From Pantoea sp050157905 (GTDB lineage Bacteria; Pseudomonadota; Gammaproteobacteria; Enterobacterales; Enterobacteriaceae), in the NCBI RefSeq assembly GCF_050157905.1, contig NZ_JBKIWZ010000003.1, positions 310,001 to 374,000 on the forward strand: DNA of 64,000 nucleotides, given 5' to 3'. Below the pieces are notes generated by a model. The model was not told the DNA's origin, ran no database searches, and saw nothing but the letters and a program-made list of their open reading frames with translations. Both the position numbers and the translations under genes were made by a program. This document shows, piece by piece, positions 8,642-18,500 of the stretch (within the stretch, counting starts at the first letter, position 1; the number at the start of each line of letters is the position of its first letter).

Positions 8642-9328
8642 ATGTCTCAGACCCTGCTCTATACCCTCTTTCCGGTCACAGCTGCGATAGCGGGTGCAGG
8701 TGTCGCTCTGTTCCGCCAGCCGGGGGAAAAGGTGATGAGCCTGATCCACCATTTCACTGCCGGTGTAATATTTTGCGCGGCCGCGACAGAGGTGCTGCCA
8801 GGTCTTAAACAACATTCGATGATGGCCGTTATTGCAGGTGGCGTTACCGGTGTGGTGCTGATGATGTTGATCCAGCACTTTGGCGAAAAAGCCGCCAGTC
8901 AGAAAGGGATGCTGATCGCGATCGGACTGGATATTTTCATTGACGGTCTGGTGTTGGGAATCAGCTTCGCGGCCGGGGCGAAAACCGGCATCATGCTGAC
9001 ACTGGCGCTGACGCTCGAAATCCTTTTTCTCGGGTTATCGATGGTGGAGGATTTGCGCGCCATGCTCGGCAGCGTAATAAAAGTCCTTATGGCGGTGGCC
9101 GGTATTGCCCTGCTTCTGCCTGCCGGGGCGATTGCTGGCATGCCTATCGCCCATCTGGATGAATTCTGGCTGACCTACTTCCTTTCATTTGGCCTGGTGG
9201 CGCTGCTCTATCTGGTGACGGAGGAGCTTCTGGTGGAAGCGCACAAGGGCGACCGGGATACCCCGCTGGGTACGGCAATGTTTTTTGCAGGCTTCATGAT
9301 ACTGATGCTGATTGAAGAGGGGCTCTGA
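8642..9328 (+). CDS. ZIP family metal transporter
   Basis: A 228-residue membrane protein of the ZIP family (import of Zn2+ or other divalent metals). It has about seven helices. Conserved metal-path residues are visible: HHFTAGVIFCAAATEVLP in an early helix and GLDIFIDGLVLGISFAAG in the middle, followed by TLEILFLGLSMVEDLRA. The His-rich cytoplasmic loop of ZupT is absent and several His are replaced by Asp/Glu, so the metal may differ. The ATG at 8642 lies a few bases after AAGGATT. A terminator follows at 9420-9445, so it is a single-gene unit. Confidence 0.85.
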   Translation: MSQTLLYTLFPVTAAIAGAGVALFRQPGEKVMSLIHHFTAGVIFCAAATEVLPGLKQHSMMAVIAGGVTGVVLMMLIQHFGEKAASQKGMLIAIGLDIFIDGLVLGISFAAGAKTGIMLTLALTLEILFLGLSMVEDLRAMLGSVIKVLMAVAGIALLLPAGAIAGMPIAHLDEFWLTYFLSFGLVALLYLVTEELLVEAHKGDRDTPLGTAMFFAGFMILMLIEEGL

Positions 9329-9419
9329 CTCGCGGCAGGGGTACAGCTAAGCCCCATTCACCTTCTGAATTCAGTGCGTCGCCAGATCAGCCATTCAACT
9401 GTTTCTTTTTTCGGGTATT

Positions 9420-9445
9420 AAAAAGCGTCCCTTGCGACGCTTTTT
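9420..9445 (+). terminator. Intrinsic terminator, bidirectional
   Basis: AAAAAGCGTC and GACGCTTTTT pair around loop CCTTGC. It serves the ZIP gene and possibly the convergent dehydratase gene ending at 9505. Confidence 0.9.
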
Positions 9446-9504
9446 ATTCGCCCGTACAGATCATCCGCTTTTCAGTCTGCATCTTCTGCACGGGCGTTTG
9501 CGGT

Positions 9505-10407
9505 TCAGCCAGTGATGCCAGCCAGCGTCACCGAGGCACCGCCGCAGACGATGACCAGCACATTCTCGTCAGGCTTAAACGTGACTTTTCGATCGTACAG
9601 CAGTGACAGCGTCACGCCGCAGGCGGGCTCTGTCAGCACACGGTGGTCATCGAGTAAGCGGCGGCAGGCCCTCAGCGCCTCCTCGTCTGAAACCACTTTG
9701 CTTCTGACATCCAGCCGGGTCGCTACGTTAAATACGTTTTCACACACCTGACTGGCGGCCAGGGTGGTGGCAATCCCGCTGACCTTATCCAGCCGGACAA
9801 GCTGACCAGCATTCAGCGACGCGTTCAGCGAGGCTGTGCCTTCGGTTTCCACCGCGTAAATGGGGATATGGCTCAGCTGATGCTTCTTCAGCCCTTCCGC
9901 GATGCCAGATAGCAAGCTGCCACCGCCCACGGAAAGAATCACCGCATCCGGTCTGACACCTTCGCTGATGACCTCATCCACCAGCGTGCTGATCCCTTCC
10001 CACAACAGAGGATGGTCAAACGGATGTACATAAATCTGCTCTTCTGTCGCCAGCGACAGGGCGTAGTCATTTGCTTCACTCCAGATTTTCCCATGAACGA
10101 TTAACCTTGCGCCTTCCTGTTCAATCAGCTCTCTGGCTCTGGCGGAGGTGGTTTCCGGCACCACGACGGTGACGGGCAATCCCAGCCTGCGGCCACTGTG
10201 CGCAACCGCAATACCGGCGTTACCGCCGGAGGAGCTGATAAATCCTCTGGCACCTTTTTCTGCGTAGTGGCGGCAGATATGGCCTGCGCTTCTGAGCTTA
10301 AACGAGCCTGTCGGCTGCGACGATTCCATCTTGAGCCAGACGTGAGCACCGCTGTGCTGACTTAACGGCAGAGAACGAATCAGAGCGGTACGGATAGCGA
10401 TGTCCAT
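9505..10407 (-). CDS. PLP-dependent serine/threonine dehydratase family protein
   Basis: A 300-residue fold-type II PLP enzyme that probably deaminates L-serine or L-threonine. The Schiff-base lysine lies in QPTGSFKLRSA, the substrate loop in SSSGGNAGIA, and the phosphate-binding glycine loop in SVGGGSLLSG; the C-terminal CGGASVTL matches the family. It lacks an ACT domain, so it is not the long biosynthetic IlvA and resembles catabolic serine dehydratases of eukaryotic type. I chose the ATG at 10407 because AGGA is 8 bp upstream; an earlier ATG at 10479 has no ribosome site. It stands alone between convergent and divergent neighbours. Confidence 0.85.
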   Translation of the reverse strand: MDIAIRTALIRSLPLSQHSGAHVWLKMESSQPTGSFKLRSAGHICRHYAEKGARGFISSSGGNAGIAVAHSGRRLGLPVTVVVPETTSARARELIEQEGARLIVHGKIWSEANDYALSLATEEQIYVHPFDHPLLWEGISTLVDEVISEGVRPDAVILSVGGGSLLSGIAEGLKKHQLSHIPIYAVETEGTASLNASLNAGQLVRLDKVSGIATTLAASQVCENVFNVATRLDVRSKVVSDEEALRACRRLLDDHRVLTEPACGVTLSLLYDRKVTFKPDENVLVIVCGGASVTLAGITG

Positions 10408-10916
10408 GAATTGTATCCTTATATTTTCACCCGGGACGGTGGGTTCAGGCCTGACTGAGCATTCCTGATTGGCGGACAAAGCACAAGAGGCATGAAAGTA
10501 ATTGGCTCTTTTGCTCAGGTCCTGTGCCTGAAAATCGGCCTGGGATCGCTGCCGTTTCCTTTGCCTGCGGGCTCCTGAGCGCGAACTTCAGTGCAATTCC
10601 CAGGCTGTGGCTGAGGCGAGGCGGTAACCGATCATGCGCATCATTATTTCCCGGATACATCGGTTTGCCTCAGCCGTGGGGCAGGTTTCAGCAAAGCTAT
10701 CGGGGTAGCCGGAAGCTAAAAACAGACTGCCGGACAGACAGATAAACGACTTCAGTTTTGTCTTTTCCTGCCGATGATAAAGCCATGAGCAGGCGGTAGC
10801 AGCCAGCCTCGGAACAGCGTGCGATGGCTGTAAGACACGTCGTCCGAATAATTATTCCATCCTGATGCTTTGATGACTTTTCTGATGACACTTTCTGACT
10901 GACTCTTGGGTGATAT
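10408..10916. other. Intergenic region with a long imperfect inverted repeat
   Basis: This divergent spacer has no gene I can support. At 10609-10675 the 9-mer GGCTGAGGC pairs with GCCTCAGCC, with inner AACCGAT/ATCGGTT, so the RNA could fold into a long arm. The right part holds the autotransporter promoter, which I cannot pinpoint. Confidence 0.4.
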
Positions 10917-13900
10917 ATGGAGCGGAGTTTCTCTTTCAGACATTTATGTACCAACCTGTTCTGCGCCATGCTGTTGTTATGTTCAGCAGATCGAGCATTA
11001 GCCCTTTCAAATGGTTGTGCCGTCGTTAACAGCTTATCCGGCTCCTCTTCGCTTTCATACGTCAGCAACCGATACCCGGCGGCAGACTTCGCGCCGGGTG
11101 ATGCGCTGACGCTGAGCTTCACCGACAGCGGCTCGGGTGCCGGCGCTCCGCCTATGAATACGGATAGCGTCAGCCTGGCCCACTATGATTTCAGCAACGG
11201 GCAGACTTACAATGCGACAAACTCCACGAGTACCACGCCACACAGTGTTTCAATTACTGTCCCTGCTGGCAGCCTGGAGGCGAATGGCCTTACTGTTCGT
11301 GCCACAACGTCGCATGGCCAGATAAGCAATCTGGTCTTTAACTGCACCAGCACAGTGACGACATCCAGTGATGCGACACTGGGGGCGCTGTCGCTTTCCT
11401 CAGGCTCGCTGTCGCCAGCGTTCAGTCCCATGAGCAGTCACTACAGTGCGTCGGTTGCAGACAGCGTGACATCCATAACTGTCACGCCTGTAGTCAGCGA
11501 AGGTCATGCCACTGTCAGCGTCAACGGTCAGATCGTCGCCTCGGGTTCTGCTTCGCCCGCCATCAGCCTGACAACAGGAAGCAATACGATTTCTGTGATT
11601 GTCACCGCTCAGGATGCAACGACCCGCGCGTACAGCATCACGGTAAACCGCGCAGAGACGCCACCCGCAGCGGCAAACAGCAGTACTACCGTCGCGTCAG
11701 GCAGTGTCAACAATCTCATACCGCTGACCCTGACGGGCGGCACACCTACTGCTGTTACGATCGTTACGCCACCTTCACACGGTAGCGCCACCCTCTCAGC
11801 GACGACGATCACTTATACACCCGCAGCCGGTTTTTCCGGCAGCGACAGGTTTGTCTGGCGCGCGTCAAACAGTGGCGGAACATCCTCTGATGCCACAGTC
11901 CTGCTGACTGTCACCGCTCCGGTCCTCACGGTTTCACCTGCTGGAGGTGCATTTCCGTCTGCGATGGCAGGTGCCGCATGGTCGCAGACGATGACGGCTT
12001 CAGGCGGAACCGCGCCTTACACCTGGATCAGCACGGCGCTTCCGCCGGGCCTTACCCTGAATCCTGCATCCGGAACCGTTTCCGGAACGCCTTCAGTTGC
12101 AGGCCAGTACAACTTTCGGGTTACGGTCAAAGATGGACTGGGTGCCACAGGCAGCGCGGATTACTCACTGACCGTCAATGCCGCACCACCGGTAGTCAGT
12201 GACAGTGCAGCAACTGTCGCTGCAAATAGTAAAGATAACCCTGTGACGCTCAGTATCGCCGGTACCGTGACCTCCGTCAGTATCATGGATAGGCCGGCTC
12301 ACGGCAGTGCGGTCGTCAGCGGTAAAGCGATTAGCTACACGCCCGCACCGGGTTATGTCGGTAGCGACAGTGTTACTTACACGGCTGCAAACAGCAGTGG
12401 CTCCTCGGCGCCTGCCCGTATCTCGCTCAGGGTTACGCCAGTGCTGCTTGATCTGACACCGGCCAGCGGTGCATTGCCAGTCGCCACTGCAGAAAAAGCG
12501 TGGAACCAGACCATTAGTGTCAGTGGCGGTATTGCGCCCTATTCCTTCAGTGCCACCAGCCTGCCGGCCGGGATAACACTTAACAGGTCGACCGGGGTTC
12601 TGACAGGTTCACCTGTCACAGCAGGTAACTATACATTTCAGATTTCAGCTCTGGACAGTGCGGGATCCAGCGGCACTGCCAGCTATACGCTTACAGTAAA
12701 TGGCGCTCTGCAGTCACCCCTGCTGTTACAGCCGGCAACCGGTGCACTGCCCCAGGGCGTCGCTGGAAAAATGTATGCGCAGACTTTCAGCGTTAGCGGG
12801 GGCGTGGCGCCTTATCAGTGGCAGCTCCACGGATCGCTGCCTGCCGGACTGACTTTCGCTGACAGTCAGCTTAGCGGTACGCCGCAGAGCAGCGGGAGTA
12901 GCGCCTTTAGTATTCAGGTTACCGATGCGAACGGGAAAACGCTGCAAACGGCGTACACGCTTGAGATCGGTGCGGCATCCGCAGTGGCGACGGATCACAG
13001 CGCCACGCTCAACGCGGGTCAGTCCGTCACGATCTCTCTCACCACTGGTGCCACTTGCGGTCCCTTCACGGGCGCTCAGCTTCTTGACCAGCCAGATCGC
13101 ACTGCTGGCACTGCATTGGTTCGTGCTTCCGGTACAGACTACGAACTGCTGTTCACCGCAGCGGCTCAGGCCAGCGGGAGCGTCGTCCTCAGATACGCGC
13201 TTAGCGGACCGTCCGGCACGACTCAGCCTGCCAGAATCCTGCTGACCATTACGGAACGCCCAAACCCGGCACGGGACGCCGACGTAATTGGCATGGTCAG
13301 TGCTCAGTATCGTGCTGCACAAAATTTTGCGCGTGCGCAATTACAGAACGTCAGTGACCGGCTGGAGCAGTTACACAGCGGCGCCAGTTTACCTTCTGAC
13401 ATGCAGGGGATTCGTTTTACGATGCCCTCCTCGCAACCTGAGCAGGATGCCGATCAGAAAATGTGGGCCTCTGCCTGGCAACATCAGCGGCCACGGGCAG
13501 AACCCCGTGCAGAGCCGTCCCCTTCACAGTCTTTCACACCCTCGCAGCAGGCTGATCGGTTCTCTTTCTGGACTGGGGGCTTCATAGACTTTGGCAGCGA
13601 CAAGGATAATGGCGTGCGCTTCAGTCACACCACGGCAGGCATTACCACCGGGGCCGATTATCGATTGTCTCCTGCGGTAACCGCAGGAATGAGCATAGGC
13701 TTCGGACGCGATGTCAGTGACATCGGTGACAACAGTTCGCGTAGCAGAGGGCGGGCATTCAGCACGGCGCTCTATGGCAGCTTTCATCCGGGCGCATTTT
13801 TTGTTGATGGACTGCTTGGGCAGGGGAAAATGCATTTTGATAGCTGGCGTTACGTTAAAGAAAACAGAGCGGAAGCGCGAGGCAGCCGCCCAGGGCGCCA

Positions 13901-14381
13901 GATATTCAGCGCGCTGACATCCGGTTATGAATTTCGCACAACGGATACGCTGCTTTCGCCTTATGCCCGTCTGCAGTATTACCAGACCAGACTGGATGGC
14001 TATAGTGAAAACCGTGCAGGTGCTTTCAGTCTGGCCTATGCGCCACACACTTTTTCGCAGGTTATGACGGGCGGCGGGCTGCGAGGGGAGCGTGCAGTTC
14101 CGGCCCGGTGGGGCACCCTGCGCCTGCAGGGTCGGCTGGAATATACGCAGACGCTGAGCCACACGGGCGAGGCGCGGGTAGGCTATGCCGACACAGGCAA
14201 TGATACCTGGCAGGTGCCGCTGACGGAGCAGAGTCGCCAGAATATGACGATGGGAACCGCGATTGATTTCCTGTTACCTCACAACATCACGCCAGGCCTC
14301 GCTTATCAGGCCACGCTGGGTCTGGATGCCCGGCGTTCACAGAATCAGATGCTGATGTTTCGGTTGAATATCGGTTTCTGA
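10917..14381 (+). CDS. Autotransporter with Ig-like (He_PIG) passenger
   Basis: A 1154-residue type V secreted protein. A signal peptide (LFCAMLLLCSADRALA) is followed by an N-terminal beta domain, a cadherin-like beta-sandwich at about 152-245 (DATLGALSLSSGSLSPAFSP), and three putative Ig (He_PIG) domains at about 335-420, 505-595 and 600-683 with the repeating core SGGTAPY or SGGIAPY and LPPGLTLNPASGTVSGTP. The spacer domains carry PPSHGSATLS and RPAHGSAVVSG. From about 875 to the end comes an autotransporter beta-barrel that finishes in the expected aromatic residue (RLNIGF). The passenger is likely an adhesin. The start ATG at 10917 has only a weak TGGGTG upstream. No protease motif is visible. 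Confidence 0.85.
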   Translation: MERSFSFRHLCTNLFCAMLLLCSADRALALSNGCAVVNSLSGSSSLSYVSNRYPAADFAPGDALTLSFTDSGSGAGAPPMNTDSVSLAHYDFSNGQTYNATNSTSTTPHSVSITVPAGSLEANGLTVRATTSHGQISNLVFNCTSTVTTSSDATLGALSLSSGSLSPAFSPMSSHYSASVADSVTSITVTPVVSEGHATVSVNGQIVASGSASPAISLTTGSNTISVIVTAQDATTRAYSITVNRAETPPAAANSSTTVASGSVNNLIPLTLTGGTPTAVTIVTPPSHGSATLSATTITYTPAAGFSGSDRFVWRASNSGGTSSDATVLLTVTAPVLTVSPAGGAFPSAMAGAAWSQTMTASGGTAPYTWISTALPPGLTLNPASGTVSGTPSVAGQYNFRVTVKDGLGATGSADYSLTVNAAPPVVSDSAATVAANSKDNPVTLSIAGTVTSVSIMDRPAHGSAVVSGKAISYTPAPGYVGSDSVTYTAANSSGSSAPARISLRVTPVLLDLTPASGALPVATAEKAWNQTISVSGGIAPYSFSATSLPAGITLNRSTGVLTGSPVTAGNYTFQISALDSAGSSGTASYTLTVNGALQSPLLLQPATGALPQGVAGKMYAQTFSVSGGVAPYQWQLHGSLPAGLTFADSQLSGTPQSSGSSAFSIQVTDANGKTLQTAYTLEIGAASAVATDHSATLNAGQSVTISLTTGATCGPFTGAQLLDQPDRTAGTALVRASGTDYELLFTAAAQASGSVVLRYALSGPSGTTQPARILLTITERPNPARDADVIGMVSAQYRAAQNFARAQLQNVSDRLEQLHSGASLPSDMQGIRFTMPSSQPEQDADQKMWASAWQHQRPRAEPRAEPSPSQSFTPSQQADRFSFWTGGFIDFGSDKDNGVRFSHTTAGITTGADYRLSPAVTAGMSIGFGRDVSDIGDNSSRSRGRAFSTALYGSFHPGAFFVDGLLGQGKMHFDSWRYVKENRAEARGSRPGRQIFSALTSGYEFRTTDTLLSPYARLQYYQTRLDGYSENRAGAFSLAYAPHTFSQVMTGGGLRGERAVPARWGTLRLQGRLEYTQTLSHTGEARVGYADTGNDTWQVPLTEQSRQNMTMGTAIDFLLPHNITPGLAYQATLGLDARRSQNQMLMFRLNIGF

Positions 14382-14496
14382 GGAATACACTGACCGGACT
14401 CAGGGGAAAGATCGGCGCTGAAGTCACTGATCTCCGGCCTTATTAAGGCCAGGAGGTCTGCACCCTGCCCTGAATGGCAGGCCGCGCCGGTTATAA

Positions 14497-15423
14497 ATGG
14501 ATATTAATGTGATTGATTTCAGTCAGTTCAATGAGCGTTTTGAACGGCTCAGTTCGCGCTTACCGGCTTCGGATAATACTGAAGAGCATGAGTCAGACGG
14601 CTTGTACTTCCGTTTTCATCTGCCCGCGGGTGAGGTGAACGATGTCATTCTCATCTATCACGGCGGGGGTGTTAACGCCGACGCGGGTTACACCATTCCT
14701 GCCCGTCAGATAAGCGCACGGGGGGCCGTCTGTGTTTGTCTGGTCGATATTCGCGGGCATGGCCGCTCACTGGGGCCAAAAGGTGACGTGACCAGCCCAC
14801 AGCAGATTTGGCAGGATGTTGACACCGTTTTTGACGCGGTTGCCCGTAGGTTTCCCGGCGTCAGAATCCATCTGCTCGGTCACTCCAGCGGCGGTGGCAT
14901 GCTGATCAATTACTTCACCTGCCACGCTCCACGCAATAAAGCTGACAGTCTGATTTTACTGGCACCCGAGCTGGGTCCCTTTGCGCCAGCCCACATCATC
15001 AGAACAGGGGCAACGCCGTTCTCATCCGTGAACAGACTGCCTTTTATCGTTAATGCGCTGACGCAGGGAAAATTATGCGGCAGGCGCTCTGCCGTTAAGC
15101 TCCATTTTCCTGAAGAGGTTTTGACAGCAAGACCAGACTTTGCCAGAGCGTACAGCGTAAACATGGCAAACGCCCTGACACCCCGTCAGCCCGCCAGGCA
15201 GATCGCTGCCCTGCCATTACCTGTTACCGTGCTTCTTCCGGAGTGTGATGAACTCGCTAATCCGCAACAGGTAGCTGCATTTGTTGAAGGGTGCGCAAAT
15301 CAGAACATTACGGTCCGGCAGATAAAGAACAGTAACCATCTTGAGTCTGTTTTTGATGCCAGTGATGCGATCTGCCACCATTTATGCAGCGTTAATACCC
15401 GCGCTGATCCGCAGGAACGCTGA
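14497..15423 (+). CDS. Alpha/beta hydrolase (lysophospholipase-like)
   Basis: A 308-residue serine hydrolase. The oxyanion-hole region is IYHGGGVNADAG, the nucleophile elbow GHSSGGG, the acid residue lies in PECDELANPQQ and the catalytic histidine in KNSNHLESVF, all in the family order. DIRGHGRSLGPKGD is typical of monoacylglycerol lipase/lysophospholipase members. There is no signal peptide. No good ribosome site precedes the ATG at 14497, so expression may be low or the start may differ. It sits between the autotransporter and the convergent Ig-like adhesin; its substrate is unknown. Confidence 0.82.
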   Translation: MDINVIDFSQFNERFERLSSRLPASDNTEEHESDGLYFRFHLPAGEVNDVILIYHGGGVNADAGYTIPARQISARGAVCVCLVDIRGHGRSLGPKGDVTSPQQIWQDVDTVFDAVARRFPGVRIHLLGHSSGGGMLINYFTCHAPRNKADSLILLAPELGPFAPAHIIRTGATPFSSVNRLPFIVNALTQGKLCGRRSAVKLHFPEEVLTARPDFARAYSVNMANALTPRQPARQIAALPLPVTVLLPECDELANPQQVAAFVEGCANQNITVRQIKNSNHLESVFDASDAICHHLCSVNTRADPQER

Positions 15424-15454
15424 TTTGCATCAGGCTGAACGAGGGAATAAAGGT

Positions 15455-15477
15455 CTGTCTGCCTGAGTGGCAGACAG
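15455..15477. terminator. Hairpin between convergent genes
   Basis: CTGTCTGCC and GGCAGACAG pair around TGAGT. It lies between the hydrolase and the adhesin, without a long T-run, and may end transcription from either side. Confidence 0.55.
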
Positions 15478-15532
15478 GCCCCGATCTAGAGTGCAAACAG
15501 GCCGGGGCGACTATCCGCTCCGGCCGTCAGGA

Positions 15533-18500
15533 TCAAGCCAGTTGCTGATTATGCTGGTTCAGGATATCCGCCAGTGTCCCCTGATGGCTGACAGAAACGT
15601 TGGGATAAAGATCGCCCTGATGGCTGTCCAGCGTACGGACTTCCTCCAGGTTCCAGACACCGCCCTGTGTGTCACTCAGCATGAGCACATTGCTATCCGC
15701 GTCTGTTATCGCCATTGCTCCGGGGCTCAGTTCCGACAAAGCCGTCTGCCCTGGCGTGATATGACTGCTGAACGCGGCCAGATCGATCCCCGGTGGGTTA
15801 TCTGCTTTCAGCCCGAGCGTGGCAAAATCCAGCCCAGTGGCCGTGTCATTCGACGGTAACAAGTCGTGACCCGCCACGTTGTCTGGCCGGGCGAGCAGAT
15901 TCGCGAAAGTAAACGAAAAGGCGTTACTGCTTTCTGTCCCGAAGAGATGGCTGACAGTCTCCGTTGCAGGCACCGGCGACACAACATGAGCGGTTTCCGT
16001 CTGGTGGTCACTGACACTGCTGCTGGCCGGGATCACAGACGCGTCCGGACTCTCCAGGGCTGCCGCAACGGGACGCAGTTGCGGGTCGGCGCTGTCCGAA
16101 ACAACGTTAGCATGTCCGTCAGCCTCGCCAGCGCTCAGCTTTTCCCCACTCTGTGCAGACTGTTGCACCTCAGAAATTTCAGGCTGAACGGCCTGACTGG
16201 TAGCCGGTGACGGGCTGTGGTATTCCCCGGACTTCATGGTGAAGAGAACAGGGGTTTCTGCCGTTCCCGCTGGCGGTTGATCGTGGCTGGCCTCCGGATG
16301 AATCAGAGGGTTAACGGTAATATTTTTAGCCGCCGCTTTCGGCGCACAAGCTTCCATCTGGAAATGCGTCGTCATTGTTGCCGAATGTCCCGCAGCATCG
16401 GTGGCAGTCACGACGATGTCGTGCTGTCCTTTGCCAAAGCCGGTTTTCATCATCCCCGGTGTCAGGGCCAGGCTCCAGTGACCATCGTCGCTGACGGTTG
16501 CGGCATGATGCTTACCGCCAATATTTACTGTAACCGTCTGACCGCTGCCGGTGATGCCCGTGGTGCCGGTCAGCGTTTCGGTCTCTTTTTTCTCCGCCCG
16601 GCTCAACAGACCATCACCAAATGGTGTATCTATTGCAGGCGCAGGCTCGCCTCCGTTGCCTGTAATCGGTGAAGTCAGATCCGCTGTGACGTAACTTCCC
16701 TGTTCAAACCAGTTTCCGGCGCCGTCCAGCACGCCGAACGTCAGGTGATTCCCCCCTTCCGAAAGCTCCGTCGCGCTGATTTCTGCCCGCCAGCTGCCAT
16801 CTGGCTGAATCGTGACTTTATTCCAGTGGAAGGTATCGTCAATCTGTACCGAGAAGGTGTTAAGCGGCAGCGGTGCCTCCAGCGTTCCGCTGAGGACGTA
16901 CCATGTCTCACCATCATGCTGCACGGCATCCGCCAGCGTCACCGGGTTGACCGTCACCTTCGGGTTGCTGCTGCCGTAGTGGGTGATCAGCAGCAGGTCG
17001 TGGGTCAGGCTGGTACTGTTGCCGTCCGCGTCCGCTGCGCTGACCGTGATGCTGTAGTTGCCATCCTTAATCGTCTTCAGCTCGCTGTCGGAAATATCGA
17101 CCTGCCACCGGTCATGGCTGACGCTGCCCTGCCAGACGCGGCCGTCCAGCGTCAGCGTAACGGCCGTGCCGGAAGGAAGGTGGGACGCGGTGCCGGTCAG
17201 GATAACGCCGTAGATCCCCTCTTTGTAGCTCACGGCGTTGTCGCCGTTGACGGGGTCCAGCGTCAGGGCCGGCAGCGCCTCGGAGGCGTAGATTTCCACC
17301 CCGGACGAGGCGTAAGCGCGGTTGCCCGCCGCGTCGGTGACGGTGGCCGCGGCGCGGTAACTCCCTTCCCCCATCGCCTGCAGCGTTTCCGCCGGTACGG
17401 TGAACTGCCACTGCCCGCTCTGCCCGATCACGTCACTCCAGTGAAGATCGCCAAAGGTAACTTCGATGGCGCTGCCCGCCTCGCCGCTGCCCGCGATCAC
17501 CAGCGGCTGACTGATTTCGCTGCGGTCGATCAGCCCGTCGCCGGACAGCGTCTTAATCGCGACGGACGGATCCAGTGTATCGGTGATAAAGGTCGCCTCA
17601 GCGACGCCGGTCTGGCCCCAGAGGTCGGTGGCAGTGAGCGTCAGGCTGTGACTGCCCTCGGTTAACTCAGCCTGGATCAGCTGGTCCCGGGAAAGCGGCA
17701 CCTGCCAGTTGCCCCCGCTGTCCACGGTGCCCGCGTAGTCAATGCCGTCCAGGGACAGCACGATGCGCTGACCCGCCCCGGACACGCCCGTGGTGCCGCG
17801 CAGCGTGACCGGCTCATAGCGTTCATGCGCGTTCATGTACCCGTCGCCAAACGGCGTGTCGATGACCGGCTGCGGCGGCAGCGTGCCGGACGGCGGCGCC
17901 GACGCGTCGACGACAATCGCTTTGCTGGCGGTGGTGATGCCGCCGACGCTGTTTTCAAAGCTGACGCTGAGGGTGCCCGCGCCCACGGGCAGCACCTGCA
18001 GGTCGGCCGCCGGCAGGGTAACGCTCCAGCTGCCGTCCGCCGCCAGCGCCGTGGTGTAGCTCTGGCCGTTGAGCATGACGGTCAGCGTGCTGCCTTCGGC
18101 CAGGTTCTCCAGGGTCCCGCTGACGGTCTGGTCTGAAAGTTTCTCCTCCGCGCTCAGCACGCCGTCGCCGGTGAAGCTGTGAATGGTCAGAACGGGCGCG
18201 GCGCTGACCGGTGTGTCACCGCCGTCAGGCGGAGTGGAGCCGCCGTCAGGCGGAGTGGAGCCGCCGTCCGACGGATTTTCCTCGTGAACCGGAGGCTCCC
18301 CGGAGCCCGCATCGACCGGGGTGGTCAGGTCGGCCGTGACGTAGCCGTCCTTTTCAAACCAGTTCCCGGCGCCGTCCAGCACGCCGAACACCAGGCTGTT
18401 GCCCCCGCCGGACAGCTCCGACGCGCTGATTTCCGCGCGCCAGCTGCCGTCCGCCCGCACCACCGCCGTGTTCCAGTGGAAGGTGTCATACACCTGCACC

